Positions 35,701 through 50,700 of a stretch of 64,000 nucleotides of DNA are shown piece by piece. Each line of letters begins with the position of its first letter. The first letter of the stretch is position 1. The stretch is from Misgurnus anguillicaudatus (Eukaryota > Chordata > Actinopteri > Cypriniformes > Cobitidae): positions 49,252,001-49,316,000 of the forward strand of contig NC_073358.2 of NCBI RefSeq assembly GCF_027580225.2, given 5' to 3'. The position numbers and the translations under genes are program-made. Under the pieces are notes generated by a model. It was given only the letters and a program-made list of their open reading frames with translations. It was not told where the DNA came from and did not search any database.

Positions 35701-38700
35701 CAACTCATCCTCTATGTATAAATGCATTAAAATGTATATATATATTGTTTTACTTTCTTGGCAGGTGGCTGGAATTTTTCATGACGCTAGCATCGGTAAT
35801 GCTGTCCATATCGTGTTAGTTCGGCTCATTTTGCTACACGGAGATGAGGTATATAAAAATCGCTTCCTTACTTACATTTTTCATTCCTTTCATGTGGGGC
35901 CAGACTGATTTACAGTATGTTGGTTAGTGCAGGTGGTCAGGAACATCACATAAGTTGGTCAGGGTTGTCAGACAGTGAGATGAGATGAAACTGCTGTGTG
36001 TTCACAGAAGGGACTGAAGATCGCTCATCTCGCTGATACGACTCTCAACAGCTTCTGCACTTGGCAAAAGAACATCAATCCTCAAAGTGACACACATCCT
36101 GCACACCATGATGTTGCTATACTCATAACACGGTAAACGACAATGTAAACACAGCATTACAAAAATAAGCAACCAGTAACACTACATTATATAGACATAA
36201 GAAAATACTAAACAGTTTTTTAGATGAAATGCATTACATCATCTGAATTTCAGTCTTTAATTTAAAAATTGTTTGGGGACCACTAAACCAAGAGCTGGAC
36301 GTGTCTGAATGATCTCATGATGTATCAAGGCATGCTGAACAAAGCTAGGATGGCCAAATCCAACCCCAGACTTCATCCTAGTTCAGCACAACTTTATCAA
36401 CCCATCAAATAAATCAGACCAGCTGTTTGCTCGGTTGTGTCTGACCTGAGGTGATCTCTGCTTTCAGGAAGGATATCTGTGCAGGCAAGAATCAACCCTG
36501 TGAGACGCTGGGATTGTCTCACTTGTCTGGCATGTGTCAGCCTCACCGCTCCTGCAATATCAATGAGGATTCAGGACTACCTGTTGCCTTCACCATCGCT
36601 CATGAGCTCGGACACAGGTGTGGGTCATTCTCTCTTTAGTTCACGCTATGTATTTTCTATGTAGGCAAGTCTCAGTCTATTTTGAGAAGTGAGGTCATCT
36701 TGTTTTGTGTTACAGTTTTGGAATCCCTCATGATGGACAAGGCAATGATTGTGAGCTTGTTGGGTCACAACCTTTCATCATGTCACGCCAGCTCCACTAT
36801 GACTCCTCTCCTCTCACCTGGTCCTCCTGCAGCAAGGACTACATAACACGCTTTCTCGAGTGAGAACACAAACACATTGCATGACTTTATATTTGACCTT
36901 CATGGGTCACATGCGAAATTGTTTTAAAGCTCTCTTATTTTTTTCTAAGTCGTGGTTGGGGTTTTTGTCTGGATGATCGTCCGTCTAAGAGGGACCTGAC
37001 CACCCCCGTGGCAGCACCTGGGGTGCGATACTCCACAAAGCATCAATGCCAGCTGCAGTACGGACCCAATGCAACCTTCTGCTCAGAAGTAGATGTATGA
37101 TGTTATATATTCAATACTCTAATTCAAAGTCTGATGATTTAAAAAGAATCACTAAATAATAGTGTAGACAATTAAGAGTACATTTATTAAACAAAGAAGT
37201 AAAGCATTAACAGTTTTTTTGTTGTTTATGTTTACTGGCATAAATGCAGCATGAATGCATTTCATATCAAGAAGCTCCTCAAATGTCATTTATACAGGCT
37301 TTTTCTTTTCTAGAATGTGTGTCAAATCCTCTGGTGTTCAGTGAACGGATCATGTCGCTCCAAATTGGACTCACCTATAGATGGAACCAGATGTGGACCT
37401 GAAAAGGTAGAAATATGAGTTAGATCATCTCATACAGTACTGACATTGTTTATTGTTTGCTCATTTATTTATTATCTGTTTGTGTGTGTGTCAGTGGTGT
37501 ATCTCTGGTGAGTGTGTAATTGTGGGGAAGTTACCGGAAACAGTGAACGGAGGGTGGGGTCCTTGGAGCATGTGGTCGCACTGTTCGCGTACCTGTGGAG
37601 CTGGCGTCCAATCAGCAGACAGAGAATGCAACCAGCCCAAGTACTACATCAGTATATTTACTTGTTCCTTCTCTTTTTTATCCCGCTTTGCTTTTTAATC
37701 TGGGGACACACCTATGGATTTTCACACAGATTATGAATGTAATTTGGTCATATCTACTGATCATGCCCAGTGTTTTTTAGTTGTGTTCAATCTTTGTTTA
37801 TAGTAACAAGAAACAATCCTTAAGTGTGTTGTGTCCAGTCTTAGAATGTTTTAGCAAGTCTTTAGGTGTCTCCCCAGTTTACTCACTTACTCCCCCACTC
37901 GCTCATACTGACTTACTCATATACTGACTCACTATTTATACTCACTCACTCACTCACTGATTTATTCACTAACTCTTAAACTGACACAAACACACTCACT
38001 CATATATTGACTAACTGATTCACCCACTCATTGACTCGCTCACTCACTCACTCACTCACTCACTCACTCACTGATTCACTCACTCATTCATTTACTTACT
38101 GACTGGCTGACTCACTCACTCACTCACTCATTGACTCATATACTGACTAATTCACTCACTGATTCACTCACTCATATACTGACTCACTCACTGATTCACT
38201 CACTCACTCACTCATATACTGACTCACTCATTAATTCATTAATTCATTCACTCACTCACTCACTCACTCACTCCCTTATATACTGACTCACTCACTCATT
38301 GACTCACTCACTCACTCACTTATATACTGACTCACTGATTCACTCACTCATTGACTCACTCACTCACTCACTCACTCACTCATATACCGACTTACTCACT
38401 GATTCACTCACTCATTGACTCATACTGACTCATTCACTCACTGATTCACTCACTCATATACTGACTCACTCACTGATTCACTCACTTATATACTGACTCA
38501 CTGATTCACTCACTCATTGACTCACTCACTCACTCACTCACTCACTCATATACCGACTTACTCACTGATTCACTCACTCATTGACTCATACTGACTCATT
38601 CACTCACTGATTCACTCACTCATATACTGACTCACTCACTGATTCACTCACTCACTCATATACTGACTCACTCATTAATTCATTAATTCATTCCCTCACT

Positions 38701-41700
38701 CACTCACTCACTCACTCACTCACTCACTCACTTATATACTGACTCACTCACTCACTCACTCATTGACTCACTCACTCACTCACTTATATACTGACTCACT
38801 GATTCATTCACTCACTCACTCATATACTGACTTACTCACTGATTCACTCACTCACTCACTCACTCACTTACTGACTGACTGACTGATTCACTTACACATT
38901 GACTCGCTTACTCACTCACTCACTTACTCACTCTTTTACTGACTCACTTACTGATTCACTCACAATTTAATTGACTTGCTCACTCACTCACTCACTCACT
39001 CACTCATTCACTCACTCATATACTGACTAATTCACTCACTGATTCACTCACTCACTCACTGACTCTTGAACTCACACACACTCACTTATATACTGACTCA
39101 CTGATTCATTCACTCATTGATTTACTAACTCACTCACTCATATACTGATTAATTCACTCACTCACTCACTCATTCACTTACTCACTCATATACTGACTCA
39201 TTTACTCAGTCTTATACTGACTCACTCACTCATTCACTCACTCATATACTGACTCATTGACTCATTGACACTTACTAATTCACTCACTGACTCTTGAACT
39301 CACATACACTCACTCATATTCTTACTCACTGGTTCACTCACTCGTTTTTTCACTCACTCATATACTGACTCACTCACTGATTCACTCACTCATTGACTCG
39401 CTCACTCACTCATATACTGACCTACTTACTCATATATTGATTCACTCACTTACCCACTGACTCGCTTTCTCGCTCGTTTGTTTGTTTGTTCATTCATTTG
39501 TTTATTCATATCTTTTGTAAGGTGTAGTATACACAGTATATATACTATTATAGCAGTATGGGAAATAGAATGGATTATGGAATGATAAACAAACTGTATC
39601 AAAAGTAGTATGCTACACCAGTGGTTCCCAAACGTTTTTAGCGTGCCCCCCCCCCCCTTGTGTACGGTGCATTCCTTTGTGGCCCCCCCAAAGAAAATTT
39701 GTGACAATTTTTTTTTCTAAAACTCAACATTTTAATAAAAAAAAACCATTAAATTATACAAAAAAGTAGTGCTTTTGGTTAGTAGCCTTATATTTTTAGG
39801 TTTAATTACACAGAATTCATGATAAATTAATGTATTTAAAAAAATGTCATAAAACTGGGGCCCCCTGGCACCATCTCTCGGCCCCCAGTTTGCAAACCAC
39901 TGTGCTACACTACTTTTACAAGATTTTTACAAGACATTGCATTACATGGTTGGCTTTAGGAAGTGGCATCCAATTATCATCCCCAAAATAAAAAAATCCA
40001 ATATGTGTTGAATTAAATAAGATTGAAAAATAAATTCTATAAATTATACAAAATCACAGTGCATTGTGGGATACAGTATTTCTGCACAATATACCACATA
40101 TTGCAAAAATAGTAGTATGGTAGTATGTAAATATTATTTAACATTTATTATATATTGTTCAGTTGTTGTCAATTCACGTGATGTTCTGCATAGTATCTGC
40201 TGCAGTACCAGTAAAAAACACTAGAGATGGCACTTGAGTAACTTTTCCCAAACCTTTTCCTTTTGGTCTCATGTTGGCGATTTGTTCTGAAACCAACCAG
40301 TATTGTGGCTCTTAAAAATCTCCAGTCTTTCACTTTTCTATTCGTTTGTTTTTGTGCTTGTACATTTCTGTGAACAGATTATCTGTAACATGACCGTGTC
40401 TCTATTTACAGGCCTGAATTCGGAGGGAAGTACTGTACGGGCGAGCGCAAACGCTACAGGATTTGCAACACAAAACCATGTGCCCGGCAAAAACCCACCT
40501 TTAGAGAAATGCAATGCAGTGAATTTAACACAGTGCCTTATCACAATGAACTCTACGAGTGGATACCTGTCCCCAGCACCTGTACGTGCTTACATATTCA
40601 TGTCCAACCCAATAGTTATTACTTATCAACCCTCATGTAATATTATTCACTCATTTATATTCAGGCATTTACCAGACGCGACTTGTGATGCATTCAAGCT
40701 ATGCATTTTTCATCATTATGTGTCCCTGGCATTGAACCCATCACTTTTGCACTTCTAATGCAAAGTATATTAAAGGACAAGTTCGGTATTTTACACTTAA
40801 AGCCCTGTTTTCAGATTGTTTATGATGAAATAGAACGGTTTTGACTGAAATTTGGACATATGATGCTGGCCAGAGAATTTTTGGGTGTTTGTTGTATCAC
40901 CTCCCACCTCTACAATGGGTGTATAGGTGCACTGGAACAATCCTTCCTAAAATGCATTAAATTTTCGTTTACAAAGACGTGAAACTCACCGAGTGGTCAG
41001 GGGTGTTCACTGATATGCTCACACATCGGATGCAAAAATACCTTTTGTACATGCGCAGAAGAATCACGTTCACGTCTTATATTTACCTCTTATTTACGTA
41101 TCACGTGCAAATATGCAATAGCAAGGCCTATATCTGAAAACTTCTTAAGAACAACTTTCTCCAACTTAACATTTGAGTTTGCACATCCAGAAAAAAAAAG
41201 CGTAAACATGATAAGAGATGCTGTGAGCTACGTTGCCAAGTCCTCTGTGTTTTGGCAGCATTTCGATTTGTGATACTTTTAAACAGTTTCTGCAATTTTC
41301 TTTTTTTCTGCGGGTTAAAGATCAGAGGATTTTGTTGATTAGTTATTGGTATTTGGGCTCTGAATAGTCATTTGGGCTAGTTTTGAATGTCCATTGAGCT
41401 GGTCTTGATACGCGAATCTGGCAACCCTGGCTGTGCGCTTGCGCAGATGTTTGGTTCAGATTATATATATATGTACATATACATGTACACAAACATTTTG
41501 TCAAAACCTGCAATCGGATTAAATTCAGTCAACATTTTGTACATATAAACATAGCTATTGTGACACCAAATTGATAAAAAAACTATAAAATAAACACATC
41601 TGCTTACAACACATCTGATTGCCTTTAATTGCCAGAAAAAAAACATGTTCTTCTCCGTGTGCAGTTGAATTGAGATCCTGTGTAAATTCACACAACGGCA

Positions 41701-44700
41701 GGTTGAGGCCTGTTGGCATTAACATTAAACTCTTACACGTGGCTGCTTAAACTTTTATAGAGTTTGCCGGGTCACATTTAAGAATTCCCCACTTTATTAC
41801 TCAGCTTTAAAGGCAGTGTGAATACACAAATATTTAGTCATTGTTTTCTTTATTTAAGCAATTAGAGCACAGTGTGAATACTTTGGTGGATTATAAAGAC
41901 TTTGATTTATCATCCTTTTAAATTTGAGGTTGTAAGGTAATAAATGAACCTGAATGTAACCCTTAGGGCGCAGGTGGATGCCAACTGTAGGCACTTGCCA
42001 GCTTTTTTCAGCTGAGTGCTTTGGTTGCTGTGATTCTTCGGCTTTGTTTGTCAGTCATTGAACGATACGCTGGTTGGTTGTTGTGATATTTGTCTCACCC
42101 CTCCTCCACTGTGATTGGACTACCGAGTGAGGAATGACATTGACGAGTTGAGCGTTTCACCTAAAGTTGAAAACTTTTCAACTCTCGGCGCTGAGCATGG
42201 GTACCAGCGCTCAGCATGGACTAAAACAATTGGAAACATACGCTGGCCGTGGGCATATTTATATACAATAGTATTTTCATGATGTTACCATTATTAAATC
42301 TTAAGACACGTAATTGTTTTTTTTGTACATGTTACTTTCCATAGAAGGATTTTAAGTATTTGCTAAAATAGTTTTTTTGTGATTTACTGATTTCTACATA
42401 TCTCCCTACGTATTGTATAGCACATTTTTTGTGAATTTTTCAATATTTTACTATGTTCTTACCTCAACTTAGACTAATTAATACATCCCTATCTTTTTTC
42501 AATGCGTGCACTTAATCTTTGTGTTGTGAATGTGTTAGCATCTAGCCCCATTCGTTCCTTGGGATCCAGACAGGGATGAGTTTGGAGGCCACCAGGCGCT
42601 TCCATGTTTTCCCAGTTTGGAGACTGTTACATGGGTAGTTGCACGAGTGGGTATGGTGGCACAAAATAAAACGTGGCAATTAAAAGAAAGAGAGAACTAT
42701 ATTGTATGGTGGAAGAGCACTTTGTTTGCTGCACTTTGATGACTGATGATGTTACTGCGCCAGAGGTCGAAGTGCTGCAAACTAAGTGCTCTTCCGCCAA
42801 TCAAAGTAGTTCTATTAGTAGTTTTATTTTGTGCCACCATACTTACTCGTGTAACTACTCATGTGACAGTCTTTAAATAGGAAAAACATGGAAGTGTTTG
42901 GTGGCTTCTAAATTCATCCCTGTTTGGATCCTAAGGAATGAATGGGGCTAGGCTAAATGCTAACACATTCACGCCGCCGCGCTGTACAAAGATTAAGTGC
43001 ACGCATTGAAAAAAGATAGGGATGTATTAATTTTCTAAGTTGAAGTAAGAGCATAGTAAAATATTGAAAAACGGTGATGTTTTCCTTTAACCTTGATATC
43101 TTTAATATTGACTGAGTAATGATTGAAATCATAATGAAATTATTATTCTTATGCCAAACACAGCAACAATACAAGTGGGTTTTTTGTATGAACGTTGTCT
43201 CATAATGCTTTACATTTTGGATTTACAATTCTCTTCACAGCTCGTCCCTGCGAGTTGCACTGTAAACCTTTGGATGAGAATTTTTCGGAGAAGATGCTGG
43301 ATGCAGTCATAGACGGCACACCCTGCTACATGAATAACAGCAGCAGGAACATCTGTATTAATGGTGTGTGCAAGGTAGTGTGACTGGGTATGTCTTACTT
43401 TACATGCCTTTGTGTTTGTCTTTGTGTGTGTTGCATTTGTATTCATCTTTCATTTGTTTCAGGCCTCCAAAAGTAGTGGACACTTAAAGGAATATTCAAC
43501 TTTCGTTATTTTTTTTGATAATTTGTTCACCCCCATGTCATCCAAGATGTATATGTCTTTCCTGGTTCAGTCGAGAAAAATTACACAAAACATTTCAGGA
43601 TTTTTCTTCATTTTTGCCAAAAAAAAGTACTTTTTAACCACAAATTTTCATAGCCGTGTGATGTTTCAGCGTGACCCTGCGTATTACGTGATCACTTCAA
43701 AAGGTCATACATGACTTATTCAAAACTACCTCTTTAATGTTTACAAGTGTGGAGAAAGAGGACCATTCAGACGTTGTTTTATGTGAAATGATACGAATTA
43801 ATGTCTTTGTGTCAGTTTATTGTTTAAAATGGTCCACAAGTGTGCGTTTCACACGGCTAGTGCAAGACGAGAAGTTGTGGTTTAAAAGTACATATTTTTT
43901 ATTTATTATTTGAAGAAAATGACGATCGTTTCGATAGATAAGACTGTCATGATTCGGTTGGGATTGTTTAGAGTCCTTTAAAGCTGCATTGAAACTGCAA
44001 ACTGTTGAGGTCCACTATAGTCCACTATATGGAGAAAAATGTTTTATTCAAAAAACTTAATTTCTTTTCGACTGAAAAAAGAAAGACATAAACATCTTGG
44101 ATGACATAGGTGTGAATAAATTATCGGGATTTGTTTAAGAAAGTGGAGTAAACCTTTAAATGTACTAAACCAATAAACACTTAAGTAATAAATAATTTTA
44201 CACCTTGTATGAGAAAACGTGACTTTGCACTGCTGTTTATTGCAATGACAGTAACGCAGCCGTTGTCAAGGTCAAATTTGTGATCCTGTCTGTGAAATCC
44301 ATGTTAACACAGTGGCGCGGTTTGACGTGTTTTTTTTCTCATCAAAGCAGAATCAACTTAAAAAACTCCATTAATAATCATACACTTACGTGTTAAACTT
44401 CGTTTAAAGTTGTAAAGGGTCTACTTTTATTTGTGTACATTCACAAGAAAATTAACAGATGTCTCTGTCTTTGCCAACTGCCTCTCAAAACACGTTACAA
44501 AAATCAATTGAAACTCTGCTAACACTCGTCACACAAACATGATACATACACCTAAAGAAAACATAAAATGTCTACTTTTAAACAAATTAATTATGATAGT
44601 AAATAAATATTGCCTGTTTATGTAATCTGTATGAAAGTAAAGAGAGGTAATGTTTCTCATGTCTGACCTCATTATCTGTAATGAGATCCCGCCCACAGGC

Positions 44701-47700
44701 AATACCCGCTATTTATTTGGAAATGAATTTGCGACCCATCCAGACGTCATCAACAATGACCAATCCAAACAATGACAAGCAAAATATAAAGTTTCATTAG
44801 ATTTAAAGACTTTACTGCTTGTTTGGATGATAAACATTTTATACACACATGAGAACGATCTTTAGTTCTGGACAGTGAGGAAGTCTCATCATCTAATGAT
44901 GAGATTTGGAGCATCAAAGTTTGATTTAAATTTTTTATATGATCTTACTCAGTCAATATTAAAGATATTATTTTTCATTTATGTTCTTTACATTACATAG
45001 GATGTTTTTTTTTATGTAGAAAACGGTAAATCACAAAAAATGACTTCAGCTGGGTTTTCACAGGCAGGGTCACAAATACTCAGATATGTTGTTAACAGGG
45101 CAACCTTAATTATAATTCTTGACACTTTTTATTGTAAATATTTGGTCGACAGCATATAGAAGCATCTACTGTATATTCTGTGTTTGTTTATGGGACAGTT
45201 TTGTTGTTTATTTCAGGTGTATGCGTTTAAATGCATCTATTATTGCTTCAGGTGGTGGGTTGTGATTTTGGCATCAATTCTAATGCTAAAGAGGACGGCT
45301 GTGGTGTCTGTCTTGGCGATGGATCCACTTGTGAGACAGTGAAGAAGACCTTTCTGGAACAAGATGGGTTTGGTTTGTTAAACACTTGCTATCTAGCCAT
45401 GACTCTGAATTTATATCCCATGATAACATAGCTACGACTAATACATCATAAAATGATAATTAATGTAACAAATACTATAAATAAAGCTGATGGATGACTA
45501 CATGAATGTCTTATAAGGTTTATGAGTGAGATTTTGTGATTTAGGTTACATGGACCTGGTTTTGATCCCAGAGGGAGCTCGGGATATCTTCATACAGGAG
45601 GTGGAAGAGGCTGGGAATTTTCTGGCGATGCGAGCTGATAATTCGGAGGAGTATTACCTCAACGGAAATTACATTATTCAGTGGAATGGAGAGTATGAGG
45701 CAGGTGGCGCAAAGTTTTACTATGATCGCAGTGGCAACATGGAAAATCTTACCTCGGCAGGACCAACAACACAACCCATCATGATCCAGGTACTGACACT
45801 GATTTAAAACAAACATGCACATTTCCTCCATTAGCATAATGTATTCTTATCAATGGAGATTGCACGACAAAAATGATCTCAATGTGAATTGTGCAGCTGT
45901 TGTTTCAAGAGCTCAACCCTGGTGTCAAGTACGAGTACACCATTAAGAGAAGTCGACCACTGGGGAATGAAATCCCTGAACCCGAGTACACCTGGAAATA
46001 TGGGGCCTGGTCTGACTGCAGCGCCACCTGTGGGTTTGGTATGGAATGAGATTTTCCTTCATTCAGTCCATAGCTGAGACTTGCAGATCATGGTTATTAT
46101 TGTTTTATCATGGATAATTATTATTTAAACTTTCTGAAACCAAAACTCGTCCTAAAGATTTTGATGTGATATTCAAAAAGTTGTTCCTGTTCTTTGTCAA
46201 ACAGGTGTGCAACATCAGCCCGTACGCTGTTTTGAGGCTGATGTTGGCGTAGTTGAGGAAATGCTCTGTGACCCCGGTACACGTCCCGAAGACGGACATC
46301 GCAAGTGCAAAAACATGGACTGTCCTGCAAGGTATAGTGTCTTATAAAGGAGGTAGTTCTAAAACTTTTTGGGATGCACCCCCCCAAAAAATGTCTTTGT
46401 GCCCCCCAAAGAAAATGCATGACATTAAACAATCTCAAACCCATAATTTGAAATAAACAAAACATATTAAATAATACATTGTAGTGCTGTTGGTAATGTT
46501 TCTGAGGTTTAATTAGGCAAAATTTATGATTATGTGTTTTATAAAATATCATAAAACTGGGACCCCTGGCACCATCTCGTGACCCAGTTTGAGAACCAGT
46601 GGTTGAAACGATGAAAAAACCCTCACACTGACTCTGTACTGCCCTCAGGTGGTGGGTCGGTGGATGGCAGACTTGCTCGGCTACGTGTGGTCCAGATGGA
46701 TTAAGAAAACGGACGGTTCTGTGTGTGCGTACGGTGACCGGAGAAGAACGGGTTTTACATCCTGGAGACTGCAGACAGATGCTGAAACCCAAACCTGTGG
46801 TACCTTGCAACCGAGATGTACCGTGTGGGTCAGAATGGGTAGTCGGGAACTGGACGGAGGTGGGTGATTAATTTAACAATGAATCTGATTATTATCAGTT
46901 GAATGTTCAGAAATATACCGTCATAAGGAAAAATGCGCATACTGCAATATATTGCAATGGTTTGCAATAACCGAATACGCTAAATAATGCCTAGTCAAAG
47001 TTTAAGATTGATGCAGATATCAGAGAGGCTGGCAAGACAGAGAAAGTGATGCTTTTTTATACAAGAAAAAAGATGAAAATTATGTTGTTTATGGGTCAAT
47101 GACGGGGCATTCATTATTTTGTGTCCGTATGGTTCAATAAATGTAAAAGGGTTAAAATTTCAAAATAAATTGGCAGATTAGTTGCATGCATACACTGCAA
47201 AAAAATATTTTCAAGAAAAAAAATTCTTAGTATTTTTGTCTTGTTTTCAGTAAAAATATCTAAAAATTCTTAAATGAAGATGCTTTTTCTTGATGACCAA
47301 AACGACACAAGAAAATAAGTCTAGTTTTTAGACCAAACATATAAAATTTAAGTGAATTTGTGCATAAAACAAGCAAAAAAAATCTGCCAATGGGTTAAGC
47401 AAATTTTTCTAGAATTTTTTTTATTTAGTGTTTAAGATAAATGTTTAACATTTTTTTGCTTACCCCATTGGCAGATTTTTTTTGCTTGTTTTATGCACAA
47501 AATTACTTAAATTTTATATTTTTGGTCTGAAAACTAGACTTATTTTCTTGGGTCGTTTTGCTCATCAAGAAAAAGCATTTTAATTTAAGAATTTTTAGAT
47601 ATTTTTACTGAAAACAAGATAAAAATACAAATATTTTTTTTCTTGAAAATCATTTTTTGCAGTGTACATTTTGTTTTTTGAAGACCAAGTCTGAAATTTC

Positions 47701-50700
47701 TGGTTTTATTTCATTTTGACAGAATATTTGAGTGATAATTGCAAAAATGTCAATGTGGTGTAACCGGTCTGTGTAACTAGTATTTTTTTAAATGAAGATA
47801 TAAATATATTCATAAAAATTGTGAGAAATATATAATCATCTAGTTTAGTGTAATATGAATTTTTTTTTACATACATTTTTACATAATTTGTCGAAAATTA
47901 TTTAGAAAACAGAGATGTTTTCAGCATATGTCATGACAAATATAAAAAACGCATTAAAATTTACATTTAGAAATAACTAATAAAATTATATTTTAATTTT
48001 TTTTATGATTACGCTTACATGCCATCAAGGTGGATAACATGTCATTATTTAGCGCAATTAGCAGTTACACCATTTGACATTTTCAGGTCCATTCAGTCTT
48101 AATTTTCTAAAAATGGCGCAAATGTAATTATTATTGCATAAAATTAACATAAATACACAATGTGCATTGAAATATACCTGATGTGTGCTTTTAAAACAAG
48201 TTTTTTTAAAAGTTTTTTTAATTTCTCATCTTGCCAAACCATTTTTGTCACTGACCCTTATATAGAGTTTACAGTTTATATATTGTTTTTTTATACATTA
48301 TCGTATAACGTTTTCCTCTTCATATTATACACAAATATTTTCAAATTCACCTAATTCACGATAACTCATCTTTCAAATGTTAAGGTTTTTGATGTATTAA
48401 TGTTGTATATTTAAGGGCTCAAAACTTTTGCATAATAATTAATTGCATAATCATACTAGTTCAGTTTGTATTGTCTAAATGCATAATCATTCAGCAAAAA
48501 CGTCTTCGTCCTGCAGTGCTCCCTGTCCTGCGAAGGAGGTGTAAAGTCCAGAAGCGTCAAGTGTGTCGCCAAACGTCCGGGCCAGTGTAACCCTGCTAAT
48601 CGACCCCGTTCCACGATCCTCTGTAACCTCCAAAGCTGTTCGTCCAGTAATAAATGGACTGGTTCGCCTTTCCGACCACGATTTCGACCTCGAGTCCCCC
48701 CCAAAATCCCAGGGTACAGCACCACTACCATCACCACCAGCTATATAACACAAACCACCAAACCCATAACAACATCTGACATCATCCACGAAGATGATCG
48801 AGACCTTATCTTGGTTAGGGATGGCGACAGAGACAATGGCGGTCATGGCGACACAAATATCAAAGACCGCAGTGCTCCTGAGGAAGAGGAAGGCAGCACA
48901 GACTTGCAGGCACCTGACAAAAGTTCACCATACACACCGGGTTATGATTACATTGTGGAAGATCAAACCGGAGAAGACAATATTGTGACATTAAGTCCAT
49001 CTCCTGAAACAACAACGTCACATGAAGTCACTAGAAGGCCGTCATCCACACAAATGCATTACATCCCCACATCGCTCCAATATAGTGACCATGTGACAAC
49101 ACATCAACCAACTACTGCAATCCCCAAACTGAGCACTTTATCATCTTATAAATGGAAATCCAGTCCAACAGGCTCATATTATCTAAACACAGACCCAAAT
49201 TTACACTTAACAGTGTCACACTTCAATACTGACAGTCTACAAGCAACCGTTCCTACAGTGAAAATACTGAAAAAGACGACGAGAGGTCTTAACAAAACCA
49301 AAGTGCCTAAAGCAGTCAGGCAGAGGTCAGAAACGCTGACCAACACAAGCGATTATGGGAACCTGAGCGCACGAGATCCCATCAGTAGAAATGCATTCTG
49401 GGAAGTGGGCAACTGGAGTGATGTGAGTATGGATATTTAATAATACTTTATCTTGTTACATGCACAGAATTATCATTTATAACTAGATTTGCATTTTCAG
49501 AAGAAATTACAGCAAAAAAGTAGTTACTGTTGAGTATTGAGTTAGCAAAAGGTCATGGGTTAGATTATCACCGAACCCCGCTTCCTGATAAAATGTATAC
49601 ACTTTGGATAAAATCGAAGATCAATCCGACTAAAATTTGGGTTTTGAAAGGATTGATTGAAAGGGGTGATGTAGACTGATCTGGCATCCCATAAACAGGA
49701 GAGAATTACACATGTAAATGACTGATTCTTAGTATTTTGTCAATTGGATAAAAAAACTAATGAAATTGTTCTCACATATTATATTTACCTCTTCAAGGAT
49801 TACTCCACTTTCAAAAAAGAAATCCCGATAATTTACTCACCCCCATTTCATCTAAGATGTTTATGCCTTTCTTTTTCAGATTTGAGGATTTTTCTTCATA
49901 TAATAGACTTTAGTGGCCCTCAACAGTTTACAGTTTCAATGCAGTTTAAAATTGCCGTTTCAATGGAGCTTCAAAGGGCTCTAAACTTTCCCAAACCAGG
50001 CATAAGGGTCTTATCTAGCAAAACAATTGTCATCTTCGCCCCCCCCCCCCCAAATCTTGCAATAATCGTGTGATGCACCGGCTTGAACTTACGTATTGCG
50101 CAATCACGTCGAAAGCTCACGCGTTACATATGTGAAATGCACACTTGCGGACCATTTAAAACATAATCTGACACAAAGACATTCATTAGTATAATTTCAC
50201 ATACAACAACGTCGGAACGCTCCTCTTTCTTTACACTTGTTAACACTGGAGCGGCTGTTTCGCATACGTCATTTATGACCTTTCGACGTGATTATGCAAT
50301 ACGTAAGTTTGAGCTGGAGCGTCACACGGCTATGAGAAGGTTTGGTTAAAAAGTACTTTTTTCGTTTAAGCTCTGTATCACACAATACTCGCTGCAAAAA
50401 CATGCAAGTGCCAAGTCCACAAATATGGGCTACTTTAACACTGTTGCCGCAGGCTGTTCGTCATATGCGCGGGATGAAGTGACCCCAATAATGTGATATT
50501 TAGCCCCGCGAATGCAAATTTTAGCAGATAACCCGTGCAGATTTTACCCCCTCAATGCAATTTTACCGGTTTTGAGTGGCAGTTGGCTGGACTTTGCTAT
50601 GAAAACCTGGCAACCCTAAATAGCAAGGCATTGGCAACATGTATTATTAAGATAATATGGGCATGCACTGTACATTCTGCACTGTAGGGTTCATTAAATA

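Larger units (their letters stand above)
37314..46038 (+). other. adamts12: adamts12 disintegrin-like, TSP1-1, Cys-rich and spacer regions (exons 10-16)
   Basis: Residues 521-870. [18 protein letters not shown] completes the disintegrin-like region. TSP1 repeat 1 is [20 protein letters not shown], split by the intron 11 minisatellite. The Cys-rich part runs from [16 protein letters not shown] to [12 protein letters not shown]. The spacer includes [20 protein letters not shown] and [19 protein letters not shown]. Exon 16 starts TSP1 repeat 2 ([18 protein letters not shown]). Confidence 0.9.
46205..49422 (+). other. adamts12: adamts12 TSP1 repeats 2-4 and mucin-like module (exons 17-19)
   Basis: Repeat 3 begins [18 protein letters not shown] and repeat 4 [17 protein letters not shown]. 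The 906-nt exon 19 carries the end of repeat 4 and then about 240 residues rich in Thr, Ser, Pro and Asp ([20 protein letters not shown], many isolated S/T). This is the mucin-like module that only ADAMTS7 and ADAMTS12 carry between their TSP1 clusters. It ends [10 protein letters not shown], the start of repeat 5. Sequence conservation to mammals is low here except at both ends, as usual for this module. Confidence 0.88.

Noticed and set aside
46121..46810. 229-residue minus-strand frame
   Set aside because: It lies antisense to adamts12 exons 17 and 18 and crosses the hAT relic in intron 17. The sense strand carries clear TSP1 repeats.
48487..48846. Minus-strand frames of 93 and 119 residues
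   Set aside because: Antisense shadows of the Thr/Pro-rich exon 19 of adamts12.
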